Positions 21,401-39,709 of a stretch of 64,000 nt of DNA are shown here, one piece after another. Position 1 is the stretch's first letter. Each line of letters opens with the position of its first letter. The notes beneath the pieces were generated by a model. That model saw only the letters and a program-made list of their open reading frames with translations. It was not told where the DNA came from and ran no database searches. The DNA comes from Adineta ricciae (lineage: Eukaryota > Rotifera > Eurotatoria > Adinetida > Adinetidae), in the NCBI GenBank assembly GCA_905250025.1, contig CAJNOJ010000022.1, positions 311,707-375,706 of the forward strand, written 5' to 3'. A program made the position numbers and the translations under genes.

Positions 21401-23173
21401 AAATAAACTGATCCCACAGCCAGATATATGCATATATAGGTATGTGTGTGTGTGTGCGTACGAAATGAAAATATCCCTAAACTGGTGCACTAGAAGAAAA
21501 ATGAATAATACTTGCCCTGAGGGCATACAATCGTGTGTATGATCATCTTGTAACTAATAATAGAGATGAATATCATTAGACAGATGAAAATCATCAGCCA
21601 TTGAAAAGACAAAAGAGAAAAATGAACTTGTTTGTACGAACCTGTTTGTGATCGAATATCATCGTCGTCAAGTTGATCGTCGATGTCTGTGATCGATGAA
21701 AGTCTTGATCGTGCTGATATGAACGAAAGTGTTGGTGATAATGATCGATCTGTCTGCATTGATCTTTGTCTGTATATCTAAATTATGGGAGAAAAATATG
21801 ATGATGATGATGATAAGAAAGAGAGAAAGAATAGATTAAATACCGGAATTGGAGATGTGTTTTCTTGCTCGAGCGATTTCATCGAAATTAATGACTCGAT
21901 CGGTCGAAATTTCTGAAATTGAATAGTGCGATTAACAGTCGCTCTTGTGTAATACAAAGGATTGATTTTCAATGGGTCTGCTCGTTTGAGCAATGTGACA
22001 TTATATTCCGTATTAATTTGTGCTACATCTTCAACACTACTTGTCGGAGAATCTGTTTGTATTACATTATCATTAATTTCAATGACTCTCTCTAATGTTG
22101 GTCGAATCGATGTTTGGCGATAATTAGTAGGAAAGATTATTTGTTCTCGTGTATTTGTATAAGTAAATGGTAATGATATTGTTAGAGAAGAAGGTTCTTC
22201 GTTCGACTGATTGTCTTCAACAAGACTAATTGGTTCTGAAGAAAAGAAAGAACAAATCTTTATTTGAGAAGAAAAGACACACATAAAAATAGACTCTAAC
22301 TTGCTGGAACTTCATCGACATCGCTTAGGTTTGCCGGTTCGATAGTCTCGTCTGAACGTCGATCGAAATCAAATAAACTTTCATTGTCACTGTCGTTGTC
22401 GTATATGGACGACGTTTCTAAACTATTTTCCGGTATTGATTCATTGAGGGTCGTCGTTCGAGCGAGACTGGTACGTCGTTCATTGGCCAAACGTTGTGCT
22501 TCTTGTAAGTATAAAGCACTTCGACGACGAGCTTCATTATTGCGAAGATGAGGATCAATAACGAAGCCATCTGTTCCATTCTCATCCGTTTCATTAGCAA
22601 GTATTGATGTAGTTGGACTACGATGAAGGTTGTTCTTGATATATTCTAATTCTTCAATTTGTTCTTGCATTTGTTTCTGTTGCCAATCGATCCAGAATCT
22701 AATAGAAGAAAGATTCATAAAGAAAAAAGATCGTCAAGTCGCATTTTCTTTGCTGACCTCTCCGGAATATCGTGTGCTCGTTCGAGAATTTTCGTTGATA
22801 AGCCAAATCGTTGATTAGGCACGAATGACGTTGTCGAAGCAGGCGTGCTCTGTTGGCGTGCATAGCTTGGCAAACTGGCGAAACTATTAGTAGAACTCGG
22901 TGTTATTGACGAAAAGGGAGAGTACGGTGATGTGATTGGATAGAGAAGAAGATCTGGCACGACTTCTTTTTGAAGTTCTCGAACGCGTTCGGCTAATTGT
23001 TGGTATTGATGTTTTTGAGATGTTTCGTTGGCCTTCGTCGCAACTGTCGATATGTCAGCTAATGCGTTTCGACGCACTGTTCGCTTCGATTCGATATGTT
23101 TCGGTACCGTCTGCTTTCCAAGTTCACCCGATTGATAAGCTTTTCGAACACGTGACCATCGATTAGTCGCCAT
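18496..23173 (-). CDS. Large serine-rich, intrinsically disordered protein with C-terminal membrane anchor (unrecognised)
   Basis: Seven exons (23173-22758, 22698-22301, 22235-21844, 21777-21642, 21015-20141, 20071-19146, 19099-18496) encode 1248 residues. All junctions keep frame. The N-terminus is MATNRWSRVRKAYQSGELGK. Then come a short helical/coiled region (RFWIDWQQKQMQEQIEELEY), long Ser/Thr/Asn-rich low complexity, a KRK-rich basic stretch (residues about 515-550), a poly-Asp/Glu run, and a compact, apparently conserved block EDPLMFIEMMYQQLFTEDGR followed by LRSGTEPTALANCVKQIV. The C-terminus has CIHYCPECVRPP and ends in a hydrophobic segment (LNFILISKNVLLLPLFIFLL) with a short basic tail, suggesting a tail-anchored membrane protein. 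I do not recognise the family. An adaptor role at ER or outer nuclear membrane is only a guess. One intron (21016-21641) is unusually long for this window. Confidence 0.7.
21016..21641 (-). other. Long intron (626 nt) of the serine-rich gene, with GT repeat
   Basis: About ten times the local intron size. It joins a phase-1 donor at 21641 to the TTTAG acceptor at 21016 and carries a GTGTGTGTGTGTG run near 21443-21455. It may hold regulatory sequence or an alternative exon. The frame at 21490-21759 is the continuation of exon four into this intron. Confidence 0.5.
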
Positions 23174-23600
23174 TAACAAACAATATCACGCAATGAATAC
23201 AATCGTATAAATGAAATGATAAGAAACTGGGACACACGATTTATCTTCTCTGCTTTTTACAACGTCGACAGGTAAGTATAATTATCCGATTGTAAAACTC
23301 ACGAAATACCTATGTGAATAACTTACTGTACTTAAATGATTTCTTAATAGACGAAGTAAACCTTCGTCAGAGTCTCTATTGATAAAAAAATATGTAGTAC
23401 TATTTCGTGTTTCAACGTGGTCCTATTTTTGCCATTGTGTGCACCAGATGGGATTTATGTGTGGTTAACTAGTCGTTCTTTTTTTTTATTTATTTTTCTT
23501 TTTCAAAAGAAGAAAAACGAGAAAATCGTCGGACTTTGTGAGAAACAAATTAAATGAATAACAAGAAGAATAAAAGAAGAAAAGTCCGACCAATTTAAAA
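23174..23600. other. Intergenic spacer
   Basis: About 430 bp between the serine-rich gene start and the GlyRS stop, both on the minus strand. It must carry the GlyRS 3' UTR and the promoter of the serine-rich gene. The T-rich stretch 23480-23510 gives A-rich 3' UTR on the minus strand, including AAATAAATAAA, a plausible GlyRS poly(A) signal. Confidence 0.45.
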
Positions 23601-26491
<2,891 letters not shown>

Positions 26492-26670
26492 TCAATCTCT
26501 TACTTAGATGAGAAAAAAGTTCATTCAAAGCACCTACGCAATCTAGAAATAAACAATAAAAATAAAAATATCGATCATTCCTTTTTCTTCTTGTTAATGA
26601 TTTTATTTCTTCTTGGAAAAAGTCTTTCTTTTTATCATCAGATGAGACGAAAAACTTGTCTTGATTGTTT
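26492..26670 (-). promoter_or_regulatory. Short AlaRS-GlyRS intergenic region with poly(A) signal and possible trans-splice acceptor
   Basis: 179 bp. On the minus strand a GAAATAAAATC poly(A) signal for AlaRS lies near 26605. It is followed by a T-rich tract ending in TTTATTTCTAG at 26543, about 50 nt before the GlyRS ATG. The arrangement (poly(A) signal, polypyrimidine tract, AG, short 5' UTR) is what spliced-leader trans-splicing or operon processing would use. An ordinary compact promoter is the alternative. Confidence 0.4.
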
Positions 26671-31472
<4,802 letters not shown>

Positions 31473-32937
31473 TCATCTGAGCACCGCTTCTTGTTCATCG
31501 GAAGATTTTGTTCGTGGCAATTCATTGATGAACGATTGAATATTTTCGAAATATTCCGGCATTATTGGTAGATCGTTGTGTTTGCCGAATGGATATTCAA
31601 ACAAATGACGTTTACGAGCTGCACGTGTGTCATTATATAGTGTGCTTGACATCCATGTAGGAATAATTGGATCAAGTAGACCGGTTAGGTAAATACATGG
31701 ACATTCAATTCGACGTACTTTAGGTAAAGAATCGAAGAGATAAATAAAACCGATTGATTTCGTCACACCTATGACACTTTTGGCGTATGTTAGAAAATAT
31801 TTCGCTATTTCTGGCACAGAGATAAAAGCGTTTTCGAATATTGCTACTTGAGCACGATTCAATGGATCACTAACGAGTTGAATAGCAACAGATGCGCCAA
31901 GACTCGTACCGAAAACAATAATGTTATCTGGATTAATTTTTTGTTTATATATTAAATAGTCGTATCCTGTTTGAGCATCGATGTAAAGGCCAAGTTCAGT
32001 TGGTGAGCCGGTACTTTTTCCGAAACCTAGGCAATAGACAATTATAAATAAGCAATTACTAGTCAATAATGACGAGAAATTATCGTTTAATGCGGTTATT
32101 TGTACAACCTTGCGGAATCGATGAGCATAAAAGGCGATAATTAGAGCTCTGAGGGAAAGTTCATTTTCAAAAGTCAATACAAACCTCGATAATCGATAAT
32201 AAGAACATTACAGTGTAGATTTTCATAGAATAATCGTACAACTTCCAATCGATGCGAAATATTTCCACCTGCTCCATGTAAATACAATAAAGTAGTCGTC
32301 GAAGAGATTTGTTCAATCGAATGATATATCCAGTAAGCATGAATAAATTCTCCATCAGGTGTTTGTAAATAAATCGATTGATAATCCATGTTGAAATCTT
32401 GAGGTGTGCGATCCAAAGTGTGAGTATTTTCAGGTTCATCATTGGAAAAAATGTGTTTACTCTGAAGGTTTTCTGTCATCATTCCTAGAAAGAATTCAGT
32501 TCATAGGTAAATAAAACGAATTTCGGGTAATTATATTTACCGAAAAGGCCTTTGTCTTTTCGTACGCATGATTGGATATAATCAAGTTGTTTCAATAGCC
32601 GATTTTCTCCTTCGTTATTTGTATTAGCTGTTGTTGATATTCCATCCTCGGAAGGATTTTCTGCTAGAGGCAATGCACAACGTAATGCACGAATATCGAT
32701 TATTTCGGCGTCACTTGGCGCCATTGATCTTGGTCTCGATAATGAAATATTTCTTTTTATACTACTGTTTGTACTGCTATTCATCAACGATGCACTTCGT
32801 GTATAATCTCGTAGGCTACGAGATTTTTTCAATTTTGTTGGATGTGAAGCTCCATTTGTCGCCGTCGTCATCGTGGTTGCGGTCGTTGTTGTTGCCTCAG
32901 ATCGAGTAGCATTTAATTGTGGCAGACTATTTCCCAT
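31473..32937 (-). CDS. Alpha/beta hydrolase, ABHD13-like, with serine-rich N-terminal extension
   Basis: Three exons (32937-32541, 32484-32185, 32026-31473) encode 416 residues. The hydrolase begins near residue 155. Landmarks: LLYLHGAGGNISHRL (oxyanion HG), CNVLIIDYRGFGKSTGSPTE, nucleophile elbow VFGTSLGASVA (Ser), LTGLLDPIIP (acid Asp) and FGKHNDLP (catalytic His). This is a complete Ser-Asp-His triad in ABHD13/Bem46 order, with ENAFISVPEIA matching the ABHD13 ENTFLSIP block. The first about 140 residues are Ser/Thr-rich (KKSRSLRDYTRSASL) and replace the usual N-terminal TM. The substrate is unknown; ABHD13/17 relatives hydrolyse esters or thioesters. Intron two is 158 nt. Confidence 0.85.
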
Positions 32938-34430
32938 GTTGGATTAAGATAAGAGAACAAAAGACAATATCTGAAAGAAAGAAATTTATAATCAAAATAG
33001 AAACTACGATCAACTGCCGCCTCAGCTATTGCAAATCACTGGGCTCCCATATGATTAATGAATAACTGTCACGTTCTCGTGTCCAATCAATTCAGTTTAT
33101 TTGTGTGATTATCTCAACGAGCGAATGAAAGAAAGAAAGAAAACGATGAAAAAAAAAGCACACTTGGAGAAAAGATCATTCTGCATATTCCTTGGCATAC
33201 AAATACACTTACATATCAGGAGCTATTAGTTTCTATCAGCAGCCGCATCTAAGTGCCAGATTTCATAAGTAGAAGGTTATAAATTGTACAATTAACGATA
33301 GGAGTATAAAAGAAGGGTAGATGGGCGACATTGATGAATTAGATCTGATTTCAGAATAGTGATCCTGCTGTTGGTAGAGTGATAGAATCATCTTTTTCTT
33401 TCTCTCTGTCTCTGTTTATTAACCAAACCGACATTACAAATTTCTTTGACTGTCTCTTTCTGTTACTCATCCACAAGCGCCGATTGCATAGAGTGCGTCA
33501 GTCTGCTGTTGTTTTCTCCTTTCTGCATTTTTCCTCCATTTTCTCCTTCTGCTTCTCTCGTTTTTCTTTACTCGTAGAGTCGACATGTTGCCTTATTTTA
33601 TGGGTTCTTTTTTTGCTAACGGCATCCAACAAACGAACAAAAAAGCACGAGTGCTCGTCTCTCCTATTAGTTACAACGCAAAGCGTACAAAATACGTTTG
33701 ATAATACAAATAATAGCTTCGAACAAAAAAGAAAGAAAAATGAAAGAAAATGTTTTCTTTCTTCTATCTTATAATTGCTTCCTTATGCATATGAGTTACG
33801 AAGTCAAAACTACATCCGGCGAATAAAAACTATGAAACAGAGATGTGAAAGTATATATTAGAAAAAAAGCACCCCTTTAGTTTTTGTGTCTATATACGGG
33901 AGTATTTGAAACTTGATCTGCTATCGACGTCCTCGGCGTTGACGAGTGAAAAAAGTGAGAGGAAAAAGAGAATCTTACCATCGTATGTATAAAATTTAAT
34001 CAACGTCATAAAAAAAACCAGAGAGAAGAGAGAAACGAAACGATCGCTGTTGATTCTGCTCGTTTTAGTAAAATCGGCGAACGGCAAATGAGGAGTTCGC
34101 GTTTACGAGGAAGAAAGTCTCCATTGGATATAGTTGTACTTCGTTCGACCATAAATACGTCTGACACGTGCTATTGTCGTTGTGTAATGAAACGATGTTC
34201 ATTTACCGTTCGATACAACAAGAAGGATCATACCCAAGTGTAATCGATAAATAATCATGATCAAAACAGCACGATGAAGTGACACATTCATTTCTTTCTC
34301 TCTCTCTCTTTCTCTTTTTCGTGTACTCATCGTGTTGCGACATCGAAGCGAGACACATGTATATTGTAAGATGATAGACAGACAAGATATAATTAGAGAC
34401 TGGCCATATCTCACACGTCGATATTGTGTA
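32938..34430. other. Intergenic region, 1.5 kb
   Basis: AT-rich, with T/C-rich runs. The 131-codon plus-strand frame at 33379-33774 is composed of Ser/Phe/Leu from TTC/TCT runs and is judged non-coding. A CT microsatellite lies at about 34296-34318. It should contain the promoter and 5' UTR of the ABHD13-like gene (from 32938) and the 3' UTR of the next minus-strand gene (up to 34430). Confidence 0.45.
34296..34318. repeat. (CT)n-rich microsatellite
   Basis: TTTCTTTCTCTCTCTCTCTT-type run, 40-130 bp past the last gene end on the minus strand. It is read directly from the sequence. Confidence 0.7.
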
Positions 34431-35219
34431 TCATTTGCATGCTTGATAGATTTTTCCATTGCGAAGTTTAACACTTTCAGTCCAATCTAATTTCATTCGA
34501 TCGATAATTGTATCGAACTCGTCAGCAACGTGTTCATATCGGTAGGTACCAGTAACGTGTCCGTTGTCTTGCCGAATACTGCGAATCGATTCACTCATAG
34601 TTGCACTCGTTTCGTTTATCAGAGCAGTGATGTTGCGAGCTAAATGGGCAATCGATCTTTCTTTTCCGCTTGCTGTTTGAATGAATGCGGCTAATAGAGT
34701 CATATCTGTCTTTGTTTCATATTGCCCAAGAAAGTATCGAATTGCTTGACCTTTCGAGAGATTAATCGCCGCTTCGGTTATGGTTAAATTGGGTGCATCA
34801 TTGAATACACGTCGTAATGGATGTAGAGAAAGGATGTACGCATTTTGAGGCAGAAATTTTCGCGTACGTCTAATAGCACATGCAAGGATTTGCGCTTCAT
34901 GTATATGATCGATGTGAAATTGTTTCGAAATTGATTCATCATCCATTAGTGCGAAGTTCTTTTTTGTATATGGGTCAGTATGTGCATACCGTTGGACAAT
35001 TGCACGAACATGTGATCGATTCGAACGTAGATCGTTTTCACGTAAATAAGATGTTAAATCGAATGGCACGTCATTACATTGATTTACTTCCGTTTCATCG
35101 ATTTGATTTTCCAAGATAAATTTCATGTGATATTTACTGGAACAATGCTGACCATAGTTTCGTTTTTGTACGGTTTTTCCACAATCGCAAGTAATTAGGA
35201 GGCGAGAGTTGGCTGTCAT
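34431..35219 (-). CDS. Intronless zinc-finger protein with HNH-like (beta-beta-alpha-metal) nuclease signature
   Basis: A single exon of 262 residues. The N-terminus has CDCGKTVQKRNYGQHCSSKYH, a Cys/His cluster that could bind one zinc, as in a degraded C2H2/BED finger. Residues about 90-115 read YTKKNFALMDDESIS then KQFHIDHIHEAQILACAI, with the H-x-D-H core of HNH nucleases. About 40 residues on comes FNDAPNLTITEAAINLSKGQ, which parallels the NL...(C)N..KG tail of HNH domains without its zinc cysteines. The rest is alpha-helical. The family is not one I can name, and nuclease activity is inference from the motif order. A complete start and stop, balanced composition and no stop codons over 789 bp argue for a real gene. 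Lack of introns suggests retrogene, transfer or a mobile-element origin. Confidence 0.65.
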   Translation of the reverse strand: MTANSRLLITCDCGKTVQKRNYGQHCSSKYHMKFILENQIDETEVNQCNDVPFDLTSYLRENDLRSNRSHVRAIVQRYAHTDPYTKKNFALMDDESISKQFHIDHIHEAQILACAIRRTRKFLPQNAYILSLHPLRRVFNDAPNLTITEAAINLSKGQAIRYFLGQYETKTDMTLLAAFIQTASGKERSIAHLARNITALINETSATMSESIRSIRQDNGHVTGTYRYEHVADEFDTIIDRMKLDWTESVKLRNGKIYQACK

Positions 35220-37078
35220 GCGTTTTTCTTCTTCTTTTTCTTTTGCTTTATTTGAATACTTGAGTACAGCTTTCTTTTCTTCTTGTGTTGATAGCGAGCA
35301 TTAATTGCGTTTGTTTGCCAAGTTCTTTTCGTTACGACGCAGACGGTAGTTTTTTCCTTTTCGTTCTGTGGATGCTTTTTTTGTTCTGAGGTGACGCTGC
35401 ATGAATAAGACGCGTTAATATTCGATTATGTTTTGTAAATCAAATGTGTCATCGGTGAATATTAATGATCGATGGTGATTTTTCTCGGAATTGTTTTGAT
35501 ACGATCGTCGAATCTAAATTTACATAAAGAAGGATCGTTAGTTGTTCAAATGTGTGAATTTTTACTAGGAGAAAATGATGATTCAAGGTTCTTTTCTTGA
35601 CGACAGTGTGATTTACAAAATTTGAGACTTTGTCGGAGTGAATATACAACAGTGTTTGTGTTCTTAAGAGCTTAGACATTTTGAATACAACAATTGAACA
35701 CGATAACCTTTCTTCAGATGAATCGTTTTCATTGATGTTAAGTGTTTATCGTATTTGTTCAGAATGAAAGTTTTCTTTGTTGAATCAAATACAAACGATA
35801 ATTGAGCTTTCGGCAAGAGAGAAATGATTCGCTTAGAATGAATTCAATTCTGTGCACATGAACGAAGATATAGGATATTAAACAGTTCGTATGCTTTGAC
35901 TTTGATAAGAAAATTTCCGTTGACAAGAAACATAGTTTATGTTGCGATAGGCCGGGTTTTGACCCAATGTGTTCCTCTGACGTCCGATAGGATTAATGTT
36001 CATGTGGATTTGCATGCATGCTAAATAATACCGATAAATCAGCTGGTGCTATCGAAGATCTAAGTGAAAATAATAGATAAAGTTAGGATGTTTCTACGTT
36101 TATTACTGGATCATTGTTGTTCACAAATGGAGAAATGAGAAAATTCCAGAGCAAATATTCAGTTTTCTTTTGATTGATCATAAAAGCAAACTGGTGTGAA
36201 TATCTCTTTCGAACAGAATGATAAATATTCTTATACTATGGATCATTAATGTTGATTAGAAGTAAAACGAATTAATGTGGGAGATGTAATTCATTTTGTA
36301 ACGAAAATTGTGCATTAATATTTCACAAATTGATTGCATTATTAAGCAAACGACTGCCGAAATGTAATCAATGACGGACATGTGTTTACGTCTGTCAAAC
36401 ATCAAATGTTTCGTGTCGAACAACGTTATTAATTTGTAAAATTCCCTCGAAAATACTCCGTATCGCCTGCCGAATGCATTTGTGTTTTCAGTCATTCATT
36501 ACAATCAACAAGATGTTTATGGTTTCTCTCGTCGTACAACGAAATTCGTAATAATACGTTTGTTAGAAGGATTGGTTTTAAGAAATGCCTTTCGGGAGAA
36601 CTGAGAACAATCGAGTTTGATTCAGCTGTCACTGAATGGTATAAGTGATTTTCCGAGAAAAGTAAAGCACATGATGAAGAGTTGGTTGTATTAGCGTTTA
36701 GAATTGAGTTCTTAATGTGAAATAATTTGATTACATGTCAATATACACGGAAAAATACCGACAAACTCCTCAGTGATACAAAAAAATGTATTTTCTCATT
36801 ACTAAAAGTACGACAAACAACTTTTTTTTCATTCAGAAAAGTGCGAGAAACGAACGTTATTGAAAAGCAGATATACTAAACTATGTTTCTTGTCATCTAG
36901 TACATTCACACGTTTAAGTAGTAAACTAAATTACACGAAAAGTGAAGCAAACGAATGATTAACAATATTCCAATAGTCGAAGAACTTGAACACAAAACTT
37001 TTATGATTTATCTCGACTATTGCTTAACTATGTTCATTCATCTATGTAGACATATGTATTCCAATTGAATTAATTTTG
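35220..37078. other. Intergenic region, 1.9 kb
   Basis: The region between the HNH-like gene and the first glutamine synthetase (all minus). AT-rich, with small unsupported frames at 35449-35679 and 36256-36495. I see no repeat, RNA gene or conserved protein in it. The HNH-like gene's promoter would be at 35220-35500 and the synthetase 3' UTR at 36900-37078. Confidence 0.45.
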
Positions 37079-38471
37079 CTATTCACTATCTTTTTCTCCA
37101 AGACATACTGTGCGAATGATGATGTCTGTCACAGCATATGGATCACAATTCGATGCTGGACGACGATCTTCCAAATAACCACATTTATCTTCACCGACTT
37201 GACGAGGAATTCGAATTGATGCACCTCGGTTGGCAATACCAGCATTAAATTGATTGATCTAAACGAAGAACGATGAGTGTGAAGATGAAGGGATCGAGTT
37301 AGATGTGAAACTTACGCTAGCGGTTTCATGTCGACCAGTTAATCGACGTTCATTGTTTCGACCATAACATTTAATGTGAGCCGCATGACGACTTTCGAGT
37401 GCTTTAATAGCTTTATTAATAGCTCTAGATAAACACCCAGTGTATCATAACCGATAGTGTCATAATGAGCAGATACGTACTCAATACCGTTTGGTTCACG
37501 CATGACTTGCGTGGAAAAGTTAGTGTGACACCCAGCGCCGTTCCAGTCACCTGGAATTGGTTTGGGGTCAAAACTAACTTGTACACCGAATTCTTCGGCA
37601 ATACGAAGTAATAAGTATCGTGAAAGCCATAATTGATCACCAGCTTCGATTCCTTCACACGGACCCACTTGGTATTCCCATTGAGCTGGCATCACTTCAG
37701 CATTGGTTCCGCTGATATTAATTCCAGCATATAAACAAGCCTTGTAGTGTGCTTCAACTATATCACGACCGAGAGCTTGTGATGCACCAACACCACAGTA
37801 ATATGGACCTACAGTTTAACATCGCTATACACATGACAATGATAGGTAAGTGAACGAACCTTGTGGATGAGGAAATCCACCTTTTGGCCATCCAAATGGC
37901 CATCCATCACGATCGAGTAGTGTATATTCTTGTTCGAGACCGAACCATGGATGTTCACTATGTGCTGCGTTCATGGCTTCTTCGCAGCTCAATCGTTTAT
38001 TCGTGGCTAAATTCAACGATCAGATGCATATCACTTGTAAGAAACGGTGCTGACTCACCAGTTGGTTCTTTATTGTATTTATAGGTTTCACACATAACTA
38101 GTTTGTTTCGACCAAGCATGAACGGATCTTTGTAGATGGCGACTGGTTTGAGATAGATATCAGAGTTTGATCCTTCGGCTTGTCCAGTCGACGATCCATC
38201 GAAGTTCCACCAGGAGAGTTCGTTTGGTGATCTTGGTTCTTGATCAACTGTTCGAGTTTTCGCTAAAAGGAGAAAAGAGAGAAAGAGAGAGAACATACAA
38301 TCGAAGAAAGGTCAAATGGGGTCATGCAAAAAAATTACCTCGAAGATTTTCACCAGTACCATCAATCCAGATATAGGTTGCCATAACCTTGTTGTCTGGT
38401 TGTGGTAATTCCAAATATCGACGGAGAATGGCTTTATCCGTAGATCCAACATTATTCGATCGTGCGTCCAT
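37079..38471 (-). CDS. Glutamine synthetase, copy A (tandem array of three)
   Basis: Six exons (38471-38339, 38262-38059, 38006-37860, 37808-37481, 37424-37316, 37258-37079) encode 366 residues, the standard eukaryotic GSII length. Active-site blocks are all present: [41 protein letters not shown] (Glu ligands), [30 protein letters not shown] (His), [23 protein letters not shown] (Arg residues) and [14 protein letters not shown]. It makes glutamine from glutamate, ammonia and ATP in the cytosol as a decamer. Introns 1 and 2 are near-identical or identical to copy B, while intron 5 is identical to copy C, so the gene is a mosaic. No catalytic residue is missing. Confidence 0.95.
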
Positions 38472-39709
38472 CGTTCAAAGTTAGTATGTTACTAAGTTAG
38501 TTTTTATCTCGAAATAAAAGAAAAGACATATTACAGTGACAAAGTTCCTCACTACATGAAGTAAAAATTATCAGGATTAGAAAAATGATTACGCATTGTT
38601 TTGCATGGTATGAAAAAATAGTTTAATTGCACAATTATGTATGTTTACAATATATTTTGTTGTCAGTAGTCGCGTGTTGTAGAAGAAATCGTATATAAGG
38701 CACAAGTACCCAGTTCTGTTTTTCCATTTCTTTCGCGTTCTCATTCGAGGTGGGTAGAACAGATCTGCGGTTGGTGTCAAGTTGCTCAGCGATCGACAAA
38801 AGAGGAGAAAAAAAAGAAAAAGGAAAAGAAAAGTGAAATCATAAACAATGATGTGTAGCTTCGTTAATGTACTGAATGCAAGGGAAGTAGTCGAAAAAAA
38901 TCTGTTTTGACGCATATTGATGGAGATAATAAGTAGTGGATGATGGAAAAATGTATTAAAGCGACCGAACGTCTTAGAGAGAAACAAAAACAGAATAACG
39001 GAAAAATTAATCTTATTCTAGAGTAGTGTTGACAATAAAAACGCATGAAAAATGTCTTGTATGCCAAAACATATTCTCATGTCGTATGATTGACCGAACT
39101 TCAGGTTGCCTGGCGAGTACATTCATTTGACCTGGCAACCATTAAACAAAAGCAATCTGCTATAAAATACTCTTACTTGCTATCGATCAAAAACAGTATG
39201 TGTCGATGTATACTCATTAATGGAAAAAAGGCCATAAATAGAAAGAACAAAAACAAAAACAACTATGCGCTTTACATATGTATTAATTTTGTTCTGTTAA
39301 ATTGATGTACGCAATCCCTCGAACAAAACAATGTCAAAAGGTCCAGTTAGTACATTGATGTTTTTCCTTCTTGGTCGTAATAAAAGCGCAAAATGAAACT
39401 ACCTAGATACTTCGAATTTTCCAACGAGTACCGAAGCGAAAAAATGAAATAAAAATAATTCTACTAAACAGTGAAACCTTTTCAGGTGAGCACAGATGAG
39501 TAATAATCCATACACAACGACAAGCGACGTACGAAGAACAAGTTTTCATTCCTCGATAGATAATTTTTTCAAAATAGGCAATTGAAGAATTATTATTGTA
39601 GATAAAAAAAATACTACAATCTATACTTATAGTTAGGCAACATCTGTTGATTAATATCTACTGGCGGAGCAAAAAAGAAAAAAGAACAACATCACCAAAA
39701 TTCGTGTGC
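38472..39709. other. Spacer between glutamine synthetase copies A and B
   Basis: About 1.24 kb with no coding support. Copy A's promoter is expected at 38472-38700. A-rich motifs and AATAAAAGCGC near 39380 occur. Frames at 38589-38987 and 39090-39305 are low-complexity or random. Confidence 0.45.

Noticed and set aside
33379..33774. 131-codon plus-strand frame
   Set aside because: Ser/Phe/Leu composition arises from TTC/TCT runs; no conserved motif, no splice context.
35944..35980. GC-rich GGCCGGGTTTTGACCC sequence considered as a tRNA T-arm
   Set aside because: No A-box upstream at tRNA spacing and no acceptor stem.
35449..36495. Short minus-strand frames upstream of the glutamine synthetases
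   Set aside because: No domain, AT-rich random-looking sequence.
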